DNA of 64,000 bases from Lacipirellula parvula (GCF_009177095.1 NZ_AP021861.1:6182501-6246500), one strand, 5' to 3'; shown: positions 9,383-17,459, counted from the first letter of the stretch. Notes: generated from the letters alone by a model not told the origin. Numbers and translations are program-made.

Positions 9383-10294
9383 ATGGACGACGCTGAAGCA
9401 GAAGCACCAGGCCCCCGCCGTCGGGTTTGGTTGGCCGCTCTGCTCGCGTTGCTCTTTGGTGCAGTGGCGCAAGTTTACTGCGGGCGATTTCAGCGCGCTT
9501 TGGCAATTTATGCGCTAACTTGGCTCGTACTACTCCTAGCGAACGCCGCGTTGCTCTGCTTGCCGTTCGGGCGGCTTGCAATTACCGCTGGCTTCGCATC
9601 CGTTGCGGGAGTTTATCTGTTCGTTTTGATCGATGCGATTCGCCTGGCTCGCAGCGATTCACGCGCCCCGCTGTGCAAATACCAGCGATGGTGGGTCTAT
9701 CTCCTCCTCATCATCGCCAGCGGAACAATTTCGGAACTAGTCCTGCGATTGAACAGAGAGTATTGGTCGGAAGCATTCGTTATGCGCGTCGGCTCGATGC
9801 GCAACTCACTCCTGGCGGGCGATCGATTCATCGTCGATAAGCTTCCGCTGTATTCGAGACCTCCGCAGCGAGGCGAGATCGTCGTCTATCGTAGCTCGGG
9901 CGAGGGACGCCCAGTACTCTGCCACCGAGTCGTCGGGCTGCCTGGCGACGAGGTCGAGATTCGCGATGAACAACTCCTACTGAACGGCGAACCAGCGAAG
10001 GAAGAATATGCACTCTACGACGGCGAACGGCGCGACTACGACATCCTCAATAACTTCGCCGCACAAACAGTTCCCGCCGGGCATGTCTTTATCCTCGGCG
10101 ACAATCGCCGCAACGCCAAAGACAGCCGCGTCGACGGCTTCGTTCCCATCGACGACGTCCTCGGCGTGCCCAAGCTAATTTTCTGGTCCCGCGAGCACTC
10201 ACTCTCGCCGCCGAGCAACCCCAGGGAAAGCCGTGAGCCGGTGGAGACATGGGGGCCGATGCGTTGGGATCGGATCGGCCAACGTTTGGACTAG
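9383..10294 (+). CDS. lepB: Signal peptidase I (S26) with Ser/His instead of Ser/Lys dyad
   Basis: This 303-residue membrane protease removes signal peptides from exported proteins. An ATG at 9383 is chosen because GGGAGG lies 8-9 bases upstream; the frame is open further upstream. Hydrophobic segments run from about residue 15 to 87, with another at 104-122, giving more N-terminal helices than E. coli LepB. The catalytic serine is S138 in GSMRNSLLAGDRFIVDK. The box that normally reads K-R-V-x-G-L-P-G-D reads C-H181-R-V-V-G-L-P-G-D, so the general-base lysine is histidine, as in the eukaryotic ER/Sec11 type. The box FILGDNRRNAKDSR is of the bacterial type. Otherwise the protein looks intact. 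The function is likely but its chemistry is unusual. Confidence 0.88.
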   Translation: MDDAEAEAPGPRRRVWLAALLALLFGAVAQVYCGRFQRALAIYALTWLVLLLANAALLCLPFGRLAITAGFASVAGVYLFVLIDAIRLARSDSRAPLCKYQRWWVYLLLIIASGTISELVLRLNREYWSEAFVMRVGSMRNSLLAGDRFIVDKLPLYSRPPQRGEIVVYRSSGEGRPVLCHRVVGLPGDEVEIRDEQLLLNGEPAKEEYALYDGERRDYDILNNFAAQTVPAGHVFILGDNRRNAKDSRVDGFVPIDDVLGVPKLIFWSREHSLSPPSNPRESREPVETWGPMRWDRIGQRLD

Positions 10295-10328
10295 TCGCGG
10301 CGCCACCGTCTTACGAAAAAGCATCTGC

Positions 10329-10334
10329 TATAAT
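10329..10334 (+). promoter_or_regulatory. Extended -10 promoter (TGCTATAAT) of the toxin-antitoxin pair
   Basis: A perfect TATAAT is preceded by TGC, the extended -10 pattern. It ends seven bases before the antitoxin ATG. No Shine-Dalgarno sequence fits between them, which suggests a leaderless mRNA. Confidence 0.5.
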
Positions 10335-10340
10335 TCATTC

Positions 10341-10559
10341 ATGACCAAAACCCTCCAAGAAGCCATCGAACGCTTGCAGCAGATGCCGGAGGATCGGCAA
10401 GACCTCTTGGCCAGGCTCGTACTTCATGAAATCGACGAAGACGAGAAATGGGCGAAGTCGACCGCAGCGAACGTCGACAAGCTACGCGGCCTGATCGGGG
10501 AAGTGCTGCAAGCCGATAGCCGTGGCGAATGCGAACCGCTCGACCCGGATCGCCTGTGA
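10341..10559 (+). CDS. Small antitoxin-like protein of a type II toxin-antitoxin pair
   Basis: This is a 72-residue, acidic, helix-forming protein (TLQEAIERLQQMPEDRQDLL at the N-terminus, Glu/Asp-rich after residue 30). No DNA-binding fold is obvious, but the size, charge and position directly before a RelE/HigB-like toxin are those of type II antitoxins. The open frame extends upstream to 10233, but the ATG at 10341 follows a strong -10 closely. Its TGA stop overlaps the GTG start of the next gene (GTGA at 10556-10559), so the two are translationally coupled. Presumed role: bind and neutralise the toxin and perhaps repress the promoter. Confidence 0.65.
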   Translation: MTKTLQEAIERLQQMPEDRQDLLARLVLHEIDEDEKWAKSTAANVDKLRGLIGEVLQADSRGECEPLDPDRL

Positions 10560-10828
10560 CGTCCAAGCTGCACGCCTCATTCCGCCGTGATTTTGCGAAG
10601 CTCCCTCGCGACGTTCAACAGCGAGCACGGGCGGCTTACCAACGTTTCCAAGCCGATCCGAATCATCCCAGCTTGCAATTCAAGCGATTACACGCCACGC
10701 TGCCGCTGTGGTCAGTTCGCGTGTCCGATTCGTATCGAGCCGTCGGCATTCGCCAGAACGACGACGAGATCGTTTGGTTCTTCATCGGCACTCACGCCGA
10801 ATACGATCGGTTGCTGGCCAGCCTGTAA
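10556..10828 (+). CDS. RelE/ParE/HigB-family toxin
   Basis: This 90-residue basic protein starts at the GTG that overlaps the antitoxin stop. The sequence TSKLHASFRRDFAKLPRDVQ at the start, the middle LQFKRLHATLPLWSVRVSDSYR and the end VWFFIGTHAEYDRLLASL follow the RelE/ParE pattern: a helical hairpin, then a strand with xxxSVRVxxxYRxxG, then WFxIGxHxxYD. Members of this family cut mRNA on the ribosome or poison gyrase; which applies here cannot be told. Length is typical (85-100). It is followed 16 bases later by the J-domain gene, which has its own strong ribosome-binding site. Confidence 0.75.
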   Translation: MTSKLHASFRRDFAKLPRDVQQRARAAYQRFQADPNHPSLQFKRLHATLPLWSVRVSDSYRAVGIRQNDDEIVWFFIGTHAEYDRLLASL

Positions 10829-10844
10829 TTGGAGGTGATACACG

Positions 10845-11522
10845 TTGCCTGATCACGACCACCGCCCCGAGTTCATGGTCACCCTCGGCCTGGCGCCCCC
10901 CTACGCCATCGAGGACGTCATGCAGGCCTATCGCGAAAAGGCCCGCGCGACGCATCCCGATCGCGGCGGGTCGACTGAAGCCTTCAACGCCGTTCATCAA
11001 GCCTTCGAGCGGGCGCAAGCCTATCTCGAATTTCGCCAAGACCGCCGCGGGTGGATCGCCGGAAAGATGGCTCGATACGCCGCGTTGCAAGACGCCATCG
11101 CGCGGCTTGAGCAACTCGGCGCCACCGTCACGGCGTACTCGCCCGAATGGCTGGAGAATTCCTACGGCGACTTCGCTCAACTCACTGAGCACGTGACGAC
11201 GATCCGCTTCGCCGATTCGACCGACGCGACGCGGTTCATCGACGCCCTCGCCCACAGCTACCCGTCGCTCCGCGAACTCGCCGCACTTGAGCTCCCCGGC
11301 TGCCGGCTCAGTGACGACGACGTGATGCACCTCAGCATCTTCCAACAACTCCGCCGCCTCGACCTCTCGCGCACGCCGATTACGAATCGATCGCTCGCCG
11401 TGGTTGACGCGATCGAATCGCTGCGCGAGCTAAACCTCGACGGCACGAACGTCGGCTGGTGGGCCAAGCGCGGAGCGGCCTCGCAGCTCGCGCGACGTAA
11501 GGCAGCCGATGAGGTTGGTTAA
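10845..11522 (+). CDS. J-domain / leucine-rich-repeat fusion protein
   Basis: This 225-residue cytoplasmic protein starts at a TTG; GGAGGTGA at 10831-10838 gives good spacing and decides the start. Residues about 10-60 form a J-domain with the HPD signature (ATHPDRGGSTEAF), which normally recruits and stimulates DnaK. Residues about 125-205 hold three or four leucine-rich repeats (LRELAALELPGCRLSDDDV, LRRLDLSRTPITNRSL, LRELNLDGTNVGWW). Such a combination would bring an LRR-bound client to Hsp70; that is inference. The gene overlaps the next one by 14 bases, so they form an operon. Confidence 0.7.
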   Translation: MPDHDHRPEFMVTLGLAPPYAIEDVMQAYREKARATHPDRGGSTEAFNAVHQAFERAQAYLEFRQDRRGWIAGKMARYAALQDAIARLEQLGATVTAYSPEWLENSYGDFAQLTEHVTTIRFADSTDATRFIDALAHSYPSLRELAALELPGCRLSDDDVMHLSIFQQLRRLDLSRTPITNRSLAVVDAIESLRELNLDGTNVGWWAKRGAASQLARRKAADEVG

Positions 11523-11985
11523 CGAAGGTCATCCAGCGCCGCGCTCGCGCATCCTTACCGCCGTCTTGCTGGCCGCTACCATCGCACTCGGACTCACATC
11601 GCGCCACTACGGCGAGCAATTGCCGCCGTTCATCGCCGCGTATGCCGGCGACGCCCTGTGGGCGACAATGGTCTACTGGCTGGCAAGCATCGCGTGGCCC
11701 CACGCGAGAACGACAACGCTCGCCGTGATCGCTTATGGCGTCTCGTTCGCGGTCGAACTGAGTCAGCTCTATCACGCCCCCTGGATCGACTCGATCCGCG
11801 CCACCCGCCTCGGCGCGCTCGCCCTCGGCCACGGTTTTCTCTGGAGCGACCTCGTTTGCTACGCCGTCGGCGTGGCTCTCGCGTCACTAATTGACTTGGC
11901 CTTGTTGTCTCTCGCAAAGCCGCGAAGACGCAAAGAAAACACAGAGAAGATGAAAGACGACAGAACGAACCCAGAGCAATTCTGA
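11509..11985 (+). CDS. DUF2809 family membrane protein with repeat-derived C-terminus
   Basis: This 158-residue inner-membrane protein has four predicted helices. The segments LGLTSRHYGEQLPPFIAAYAG, GDALWATMVYW and ELSQLYHAPWIDSIRATRLG are the conserved blocks I remember for DUF2809, a family of unknown function. It overlaps the J-domain gene by 14 bases and is probably translated from the same mRNA. The last 25 residues (from residue 134) are charged and are encoded by a dispersed CGCAAAG-type repeat that begins at 11908, so the original C-terminus was likely replaced by repeat insertion. Confidence 0.8.
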   Translation: MRLVNEGHPAPRSRILTAVLLAATIALGLTSRHYGEQLPPFIAAYAGDALWATMVYWLASIAWPHARTTTLAVIAYGVSFAVELSQLYHAPWIDSIRATRLGALALGHGFLWSDLVCYAVGVALASLIDLALLSLAKPRRRKENTEKMKDDRTNPEQF

Positions 11986-12030
11986 ATTACTTTCTTTGCG
12001 TATCCTTTGCGCCTTCGCGCCTCTGCGAGC
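11908..12030. repeat. CGCAAAG/CTTTGCG inverted repeat overlapping a gene end
   Basis: The left arm (TCTCTCGCAAAGCCGCGAAG) and right arm (CCTTTGCGCCTTCGCGCCTC) are complementary with mismatches. The family is the same as at 1081-1159. The left arm is translated as the C-terminus of the DUF2809 protein. Confidence 0.7.
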
Positions 12031-12057
12031 AACTCAAGGCACTGCCGACAAAGCAAA

Positions 12058-13197
12058 CTAGGCCTCGCCCGGTACGGCCGCCTCTTTCGCAATCAACCCA
12101 TCCCGCCGCAGCGACTCCCAAAACTCCGCCGGGATCTCTACCTGCAACGACTTCGCATTCGCAATCGCCTGCTCCGGCGTCCGCGCGCCTGGGATCACTG
12201 CAGAAACGACCCTCGGCGCATTCGCGAACTGCAGCGCCGCCGTTCGCAAGTCGATCCCATGTTCCGCCGCCGCGGCCGCGAGCTTTTCCCGCTTCGCCGG
12301 CGCCCACTCAGGGATCGTGCCGCCATAGAGGTAACGTTCACGCCCGGCGAGATAGCCCGCCATCAACGGCGCTCCCACGACCACCGACACGCCTTTCTTT
12401 TCCAACGTCGGCAACGTCTTTTTCGCCGCTTCGTCATGTTCAATCAGCGAATACTGCGTCGCAAGCAAAAACAAATCGGGGTCGGCCACTTCCGCCGCCC
12501 GCAGCGCCGGTTCGGGGCGATTGACGCCGAAACCCCACGCCTTGATGAGCCCCTCGTCGCGCATCCGCGTCAGCTCGGGCATCGCCCCCTTCTTGGCCAC
12601 CTCAAAATACTCGGTCCACTTCTCGCCCATATCGCCGTTGTCAGGCGACAGGTCGTGGATGAACACGATGTCGATCTGCGACACGCCGAGCCGCTGCAAA
12701 CTATCTTCGATCGACCGCCGCACCCCGTCGGCCGTGTAGTCGTATTCGAACGCAAACGGCGACGGCTCCTTCCACAGCGAAGGTTTCGGCTTCTCGCTCG
12801 TCGCCTTGAAGATGCGGCCCACCTTCGTCGACAGCACATATTCTTCCGGCTGGTGATTGTGCAAAAAGTGCCCCAGCCGCCGCTCGCTCAACCCGTAACC
12901 GTAAAACGGCGACGTATCGAAGTACCGCACGCCCACCGCCCACGCCGCTTCGAGCGCCGCCTGCGACTCTTCATCCGTCGTCGGGGCGAAGCCATTGCCG
13001 ATCGCGACGCAACCGACGCCGACGCGATACGGCGGCCGATACTTCCCGCCGCTCTCCTTGTTCGTCGGCAACGGCCCCTCGATCAGCTTCCCCTTGGTCG
13101 GCATCACCGAACCTTCGCCGCTGGCGAGCAAATCAGCGGCGGCGAGAAACGTCGTTCCCGCGGCAGCGGTCGACATGAAATGGCGGCGAGAGAGCAT
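12058..13197 (-). CDS. Exported aldo/keto reductase (Tat-type signal)
   Basis: This 379-residue protein starts with a twin-arginine signal (SRRHFMSTAAAGTTFLAAA), so it is probably exported folded, with its NADP cofactor. The mature part is an aldo/keto reductase TIM barrel. The tetrad is visible as Asp and Tyr in FDTSPFYGYGLSE, Lys in STKVGR and His in FIHDLSPD. The C-terminal cofactor segment reads AVIPGARTPEQ. The family reduces aldehydes and ketones or oxidises sugars; periplasmic versions in planctomycetes are usually of unknown substrate. It converges on the upstream operon and is probably monocistronic. Confidence 0.88.
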   Translation of the reverse strand: MLSRRHFMSTAAAGTTFLAAADLLASGEGSVMPTKGKLIEGPLPTNKESGGKYRPPYRVGVGCVAIGNGFAPTTDEESQAALEAAWAVGVRYFDTSPFYGYGLSERRLGHFLHNHQPEEYVLSTKVGRIFKATSEKPKPSLWKEPSPFAFEYDYTADGVRRSIEDSLQRLGVSQIDIVFIHDLSPDNGDMGEKWTEYFEVAKKGAMPELTRMRDEGLIKAWGFGVNRPEPALRAAEVADPDLFLLATQYSLIEHDEAAKKTLPTLEKKGVSVVVGAPLMAGYLAGRERYLYGGTIPEWAPAKREKLAAAAAEHGIDLRTAALQFANAPRVVSAVIPGARTPEQAIANAKSLQVEIPAEFWESLRRDGLIAKEAAVPGEA

Positions 13198-13557
13198 GGC
13201 AAACTCCTGGTGGCGGGAAGATGAGCGCTAATGCAGTGCAAGCAATTCGCCTGATGCAAACAGAATCCCGAATCGCTGAAGCGGTTACAACTTGAACATT
13301 CAACTTGACGCCTCTCCCGCGCCGGCGCCAGCCCCGGCTTCATAGCTAGTTCCGACATTAATCAATGAAGAGCGGACTCGCTATTGACTCAACAGCGACG
13401 CAATGCCGCCCGCTAAACTGCGGCTGCAACAGCTATCAACCAATGTTATGATACGATTAACCAGAGAGACTCAGGCCGCGAACGCCAGTCCACCGCGCCT
13501 TCGAGGGGCCTAGGCTGGACGTACTTCAATGTCATTCGACCCGTGTGAGCGACGCCA
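13198..13557. other. Intergenic region between divergent genes, no gene seen
   Basis: These 360 bases separate the divergent aldo/keto reductase and PEP-CTERM genes. A -10-like TATGAT occurs at about 13446-13451. The region is more AT-rich than its flanks around 13350-13460. No open frame with a convincing start or homology was seen. Confidence 0.5.
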
Positions 13558-15480
13558 ATGCGATTGCCGGTCAGCCGCCCCTTCATCCGCCTGGCAGCAG
13601 CCCCCCTTTGGCTGCTGTGCGTCGCCTCTCTATGTCACGGTCAGAGTACGATCACGCCAATCGCTCTGCCGTTCGATCTGACGACTCCAGCGCCAGACGG
13701 CGCCTACTGGACTGAGCTACGCACGCCATCGATCGACAACCAGGGCGGCATCGCCTTCCGCGGCTATGTGAACGACAAGTTTGAGAACGGCGGCATCAAC
13801 TCGGCCTATCGAACGTCCAGTGGAAACTACATCGCCCGCGCTGGCGAGCAAGCGCCGGGTCTTGCCCCGGGCGCTCGGTTCCTATCGATCGCGAATCTGC
13901 AAATCAGCCCCGGCGGAGCCGCTGGGTTTCTGGGGTACATCGAAACAGGTCCTTCCACATGGTCCTCTGGAATCTGGGCGGAGAACCCCAACGGCGAACT
14001 GCGGCTGGTTGCCCACAGCGGGACGCAAGTTCCCGGAGCTCCTGCCGGCACGACATGGTCGCCCTTCAACGACGCCATCGCAGACAATGCCATGATCACC
14101 CTGTACGACAAGGGTTCGGCGCCGTTTGTGATCAATGCACGAGGCGAGACGGCGTTCTACGCTCAGCTCGACCGACCAGGCGCCCCGCAGTCGGTGGAGG
14201 GTGTGTGGTCGGAGGGGGGCGGCGTCGGACTGCGACTTCTTGCCGGTACAGGCACGAGCGTGCCGCAGTACTCGCCGGGAGCGACGGTGGTCGGCATCCC
14301 ATCTCCCTGGGACTCCGTGCGCATGAACGACCATGGCCAATCGGTCTTGGTCGCCGCCGTCGCGGCTCATGAACTCGGGATCGGCGGCGGAGTCGGCGTA
14401 TTCATCGACGATCCAGTGCAGGGGCTTGTCATTGCAGCGAAGAGCGGCCAACAAGCTCCCGGATTGCCGAATGCGCAGTTCGCGAGATTCTCAATGCCAA
14501 GCCTCAACAATGCCGGGCAAGTCACCTTCCTCGCGCAGCACGTCCAAGGTCTTTCCGCAGAGGAAGGCGTTTGGGCCGGGCTGCCCGGCGATTTGCGCCT
14601 CGTCGCCCAAACTGGAGACGCAGCCCCCGGCGTCGACGGCGTTTTCGCAGACTTCAATCCAACGCTCAGCATGCCTGCGGCAGCGCGGCCGGTCATCAAC
14701 GGGCAAGGGCAAGTCGCCTTTACCGCCCGCATCGCTGGCCCCGGTATCGACAAATCAAATGACAGCGGAATCTGGCTCCGCGATCTTGCCGGAAATTTGC
14801 AACTCGTCGCTCGGGAAGGCGACATTGCTATCGGCCAGGAGGTTCTAGGAGACGTTACTGACTATTCGGGAAGCCTCATCCTCAATAATCGCGGGCAGGT
14901 CGCTTTCGGAACATACAACGCGCTCTGGGCCACCGACGTCGCCGGCAATCTCCACAACATCGCCCAAGCAGGCGACTTCCTGCCTAGTTCTAACAAGTCG
15001 ATCCATTTCGGAATGGGTCGCTCCACCGGCAATCAAGATGGCGTAGGATCAAGTTTCAACGACCGTGGAGAATTTGTCTTCTTCTCGTACAATGAAGGCT
15101 ATCGCACCGGCGTTTACCTATCGACGGCCGTCGCGATCCCTGAACCCTCTGCAGCGACGACGGTTCTCATTGGATGGACGTTGCTGGCACTGCAACAACG
15201 ACGCAGAGAACAAAAAGGGGACATTCTACTTTTTTTTAAAAAAGTAGAATGTCCCCTTTTTGTCACGCCGCCTTGCGCCGCTTCGCCGACGGCAGCGCCG
15301 CCCGCCAGTCGAGAATCCGAAAGATGTGCCGATTCCGCACCGGCCCGCTCACCGAAAGAATCCGCTCGAACGCATCAAGCACGTTCTCGCGCCGCACGAA
15401 CTCGTTCACCTCGTTGCCGTGGTACCACGGCTGCCGCAGGTACTCGCAGTAGAGCGCATCGTCGCGATCGATTTCGATGA
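13558..15480 (+). CDS. PEP-CTERM exported repeat protein (NxxGxxAF-type), 3' end extended by a palindrome
   Basis: The protein starts with a signal peptide (about residues 1-28, ending LCHG). It then has about eight repeats containing N-x-x-G-x-V/A-x-F words (DNQGGIAFRG, NNAGQVTFLAQ, NGQGQVAFTAR, NNRGQVAFGT, NDRGEFVFFS) that alternate with 'GVW..L..VA..G..APG' words. This is the pattern of choice-of-anchor tandem-repeat proteins of planctomycetes. At residue about 527 the sorting tail IPEPS, a short hydrophobic stretch and QQRRR follow, as for exosortase substrates. The normal stop is missing: a 52-bp palindrome at 15211-15262 reads through and adds about 90 residues antisense to the next gene. 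The native product probably ended near 15210. Confidence 0.75.
   Translation: MRLPVSRPFIRLAAAPLWLLCVASLCHGQSTITPIALPFDLTTPAPDGAYWTELRTPSIDNQGGIAFRGYVNDKFENGGINSAYRTSSGNYIARAGEQAPGLAPGARFLSIANLQISPGGAAGFLGYIETGPSTWSSGIWAENPNGELRLVAHSGTQVPGAPAGTTWSPFNDAIADNAMITLYDKGSAPFVINARGETAFYAQLDRPGAPQSVEGVWSEGGGVGLRLLAGTGTSVPQYSPGATVVGIPSPWDSVRMNDHGQSVLVAAVAAHELGIGGGVGVFIDDPVQGLVIAAKSGQQAPGLPNAQFARFSMPSLNNAGQVTFLAQHVQGLSAEEGVWAGLPGDLRLVAQTGDAAPGVDGVFADFNPTLSMPAAARPVINGQGQVAFTARIAGPGIDKSNDSGIWLRDLAGNLQLVAREGDIAIGQEVLGDVTDYSGSLILNNRGQVAFGTYNALWATDVAGNLHNIAQAGDFLPSSNKSIHFGMGRSTGNQDGVGSSFNDRGEFVFFSYNEGYRTGVYLSTAVAIPEPSAATTVLIGWTLLALQQRRREQKGDILLFFKKVECPLFVTPPCAASPTAAPPASRESERCADSAPARSPKESARTHQARSRAARTRSPRCRGTTAAAGTRSRAHRRDRFR
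15211..15262. repeat. Perfect 25-bp inverted repeat with TT loop (REP-like, possible bidirectional terminator)
   Basis: Left arm CAAAAAGGGGACATTCTACT plus five or six T, a TT centre, and the exact complement on the right. A run of T follows the GC-rich core on both strands, so it could terminate both converging genes. It lies exactly between the PEP-CTERM tail and the TGA stop of the glycosyltransferase gene. It resembles REP-type palindromes used by RAYT transposases, but no such gene is in the window. Confidence 0.85.
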
Positions 15481-16171
15481 CGCGATCGACGAGCGCTTCG
15501 AGGCTGCCGTAGTCAAAGTAGTTCACGAAGCTACGCGGATTGAAATCGAGGTGCACTAGCGGATTGCCCCAGTAGATCGGCAGGCTCTCCGCCATCATCG
15601 GGTGCACGATCTTCTCGGTCGTGTACCCCGGGTACGAATCGTTCTCGAACGCGATGGTGAACTTGTAGCGGCTCATGAACTCGCGCTTGTTCGCCACGCG
15701 GCCGCCGATGTTGTTCATCAACTTGCCGCCCGAATCGACCCGCTTGTATTTCGAGAGCAGCTCGAAGAACTTGTTCCGCGTCTTGCACTTCGGGTTCGAG
15801 TAGATGAAGTTGCAAAACGACGTCTTCTGCGCGAGGATCCGCTCGGCGGCGACCTCGCCCTTCACGAGCATGCCGGGATCGCCGTACCAGGCGTACAGCG
15901 GCAGCCGATAGTGCTCCGCGCGATCGACGAAGTCGAACGTGAACGCGAAGTCGCATTCGCGAAAGTTCGGCCGGCAGTTCTCGCCAGTGTAGAAGATGCG
16001 CGTTCCGGTCCGTCGCCGGAACGTGTTCCCAAACCCTGAATAGATCAGGAAGTCGGGCTGCTCTGCGATCTCAATCTCGTAGTGCGGCGAGAGCAGGTGC
16101 GTGAAGTAGTTGTTCTGGGGGCGGAAGATGCCCCAAAAATCAGCGTAGTCGAGTCGTATGCGCGGCTTCAT
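15263..16171 (-). CDS. Family 10 glycosyltransferase (alpha-1,3-fucosyltransferase-like)
   Basis: Starting at the ATG at 16171 the protein has 302 residues; the frame is open to 16231, and an ATG at 16180 is also possible. The diagnostic GT10 block is present: YKFTIAFENDSYPGYTTEK, followed by HPMMAESLPIYWGNP. These residues bind GDP-fucose and act on glycans of the cell surface or lipopolysaccharide. The N-terminal half (LDYADFWGIF, FLIYSGFGN, RIFYTGEN) fits the acceptor-binding part of the family. No signal peptide is visible, so it acts on the cytoplasmic face. It stands alone, convergent with a PEP-CTERM gene, and no other glycan gene is adjacent. Confidence 0.88.
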   Translation of the reverse strand: MKPRIRLDYADFWGIFRPQNNYFTHLLSPHYEIEIAEQPDFLIYSGFGNTFRRRTGTRIFYTGENCRPNFRECDFAFTFDFVDRAEHYRLPLYAWYGDPGMLVKGEVAAERILAQKTSFCNFIYSNPKCKTRNKFFELLSKYKRVDSGGKLMNNIGGRVANKREFMSRYKFTIAFENDSYPGYTTEKIVHPMMAESLPIYWGNPLVHLDFNPRSFVNYFDYGSLEALVDRVIEIDRDDALYCEYLRQPWYHGNEVNEFVRRENVLDAFERILSVSGPVRNRHIFRILDWRAALPSAKRRKAA

Positions 16172-16706
16172 TTTCAACATCCCAGAGAAGGCGAGAAATG
16201 TACTGGCCGTTGCGCACCATCGCAACAGCAAGCTGGCACGCTAGCACCAGGATGGGCACGACTCAGAAAGTTCCTCGCGCATTCTTCGGCCGTCGGTCGT
16301 TTCCCTTGTCAACTGTAACGCTCACGCAAAGCGACGCGTCGCGTCGCCATTGTCCGATCAGCTTGTTATCGAGTCGCTTCAACAGATCGTTGTGGAATCT
16401 GCGAAGTTTCCACATCCAACGAACGCGATGAGTCGTATTGCTCTTAGAGTCACGAAACGTCGCCAGTTAGTCGGTCGCACGAAGTTAGTCGCACGCTTCG
16501 CTTCATTCTCGACTCGCTACGCCAAAGGAACGCCGGCAATAGGCGTCCATGCGTTCAAGATGAACGCCCGTTGCGCACGGGAGCGAGTCGTTTCATTTGA
16601 TCAGGTCGGAACCGCCGGGCGCCGTTCTGCGCTCAGCTTCTGCACGGTGCAGGGTTGGCATTCGCCATCTGCTGTTCGTCATTACACGTCCATTCTGGAG
16701 AGTATC
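16172..16706. other. Divergent intergenic region, no gene seen
   Basis: These 535 bases lie between the glycosyltransferase and ferritin-like genes. An open frame runs through from 16350 into the ferritin-like gene, but it lacks family features, and the ribosome-binding site at 16697-16702 marks a later start. The palindrome GCGACGCGTCGCGTCGC lies near 16331-16347. No promoter could be assigned with confidence. Confidence 0.45.
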
Positions 16707-17405
16707 ATGTCGGCTTCTCGTGAAAATTGCCTCGAAGTCCTCGCCGCTGCGGCGGATAGCGACAAACTGGCGGCCGTCGAACGCCGCCGCTTCCTCCGCA
16801 CTGGCGGCATCGCGGCCGGCGCCGCGCTCGTCGGATTAGTCGCCCGAGACGCCGACGCCCAGAGTGCGACGCCTCCCGCCGGTCCTCGTCAGCAGATGGC
16901 GCTCGTACGCCGCCACGAAAACGACCATGTCGCGTTCTTGCTGAATGGACTCGGCGCCGCCGCCCGTCCGAAGCCGACGTTCCAGAACCTGCAGCAGCCG
17001 AACCTCAACGCCTTCCTCACCGTCGCCACAGCCCTCGAAAACACAGGCGTCGGCGCGTACCTCGGCGCTGCTCCGGCGATTCTCGATGCCAGCTACTTAG
17101 GCGCTGCTGCTTCCATTGCGCTCGTCGAAGCGCGTCACGCCGGGTTCTTCAACAGCTTCCGTTCGAAGCCGATGACGCTGAATGCCTTTGGCATGGAACT
17201 CTCGTTCGACGCCGCCTTTACGCCAGCGCAAGTCGGCGGCGCCGCCGGATCGTTCATCGCGAGCCTCAATGGCGGCCCGCCGCTCGACTACAGCTCAACC
17301 CGCTCGGCGTCGAACGACGTCGCGATCCTCAACTTCGCCCTGGCCCTCGAGTACCTCGAGGCCGATTTCTACAACATCAACGTCCCGCTGTTCTACGGCG
17401 TATAG
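16707..17405 (+). CDS. Tat-type ferritin-like domain protein
   Basis: Starting at the ATG at 16707, preceded by GGAGAG, the protein has 232 residues. A twin-arginine signal (RRRFLRTGGIAAGAALVGLV) lies at about residues 26-45, so it is exported folded. The rest is an Ala-rich four-helix bundle with the ferritin-like motifs ENDHVAFLLNGL, LVEARHAGFFNSF and LNFALALEYLEADFYN, close to the Ferritin_2/DUF4439 family. Glu and His residues at the expected metal positions are seen in these three segments. Proteins of this family are found with stress or desiccation genes, but the reaction is unknown. A PEP-CTERM gene follows 54 bases later, probably in the same transcript. Confidence 0.85.
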   Translation: MSASRENCLEVLAAAADSDKLAAVERRRFLRTGGIAAGAALVGLVARDADAQSATPPAGPRQQMALVRRHENDHVAFLLNGLGAAARPKPTFQNLQQPNLNAFLTVATALENTGVGAYLGAAPAILDASYLGAAASIALVEARHAGFFNSFRSKPMTLNAFGMELSFDAAFTPAQVGGAAGSFIASLNGGPPLDYSSTRSASNDVAILNFALALEYLEADFYNINVPLFYGV

Positions 17406-17459
17406 TCGTCGCGCCGCTGGAATCGAATATCGCACCGAAATCTCTGGGAGTTGCTCCAC

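Noticed and set aside
12007-13224. 405-residue frame opposite the aldo/keto reductase
   Set aside because: Arg-rich and antisense to a clear enzyme gene.
15211-15262. Terminal inverted repeats of an insertion sequence
   Set aside because: No transposase or target duplication is visible, and the arms meet at a 2-base loop.
16668-16685. TTGGCA..TGC motif as a sigma-54 promoter of the ferritin-like gene
   Set aside because: GG and GC are 14 bases apart, not 12.
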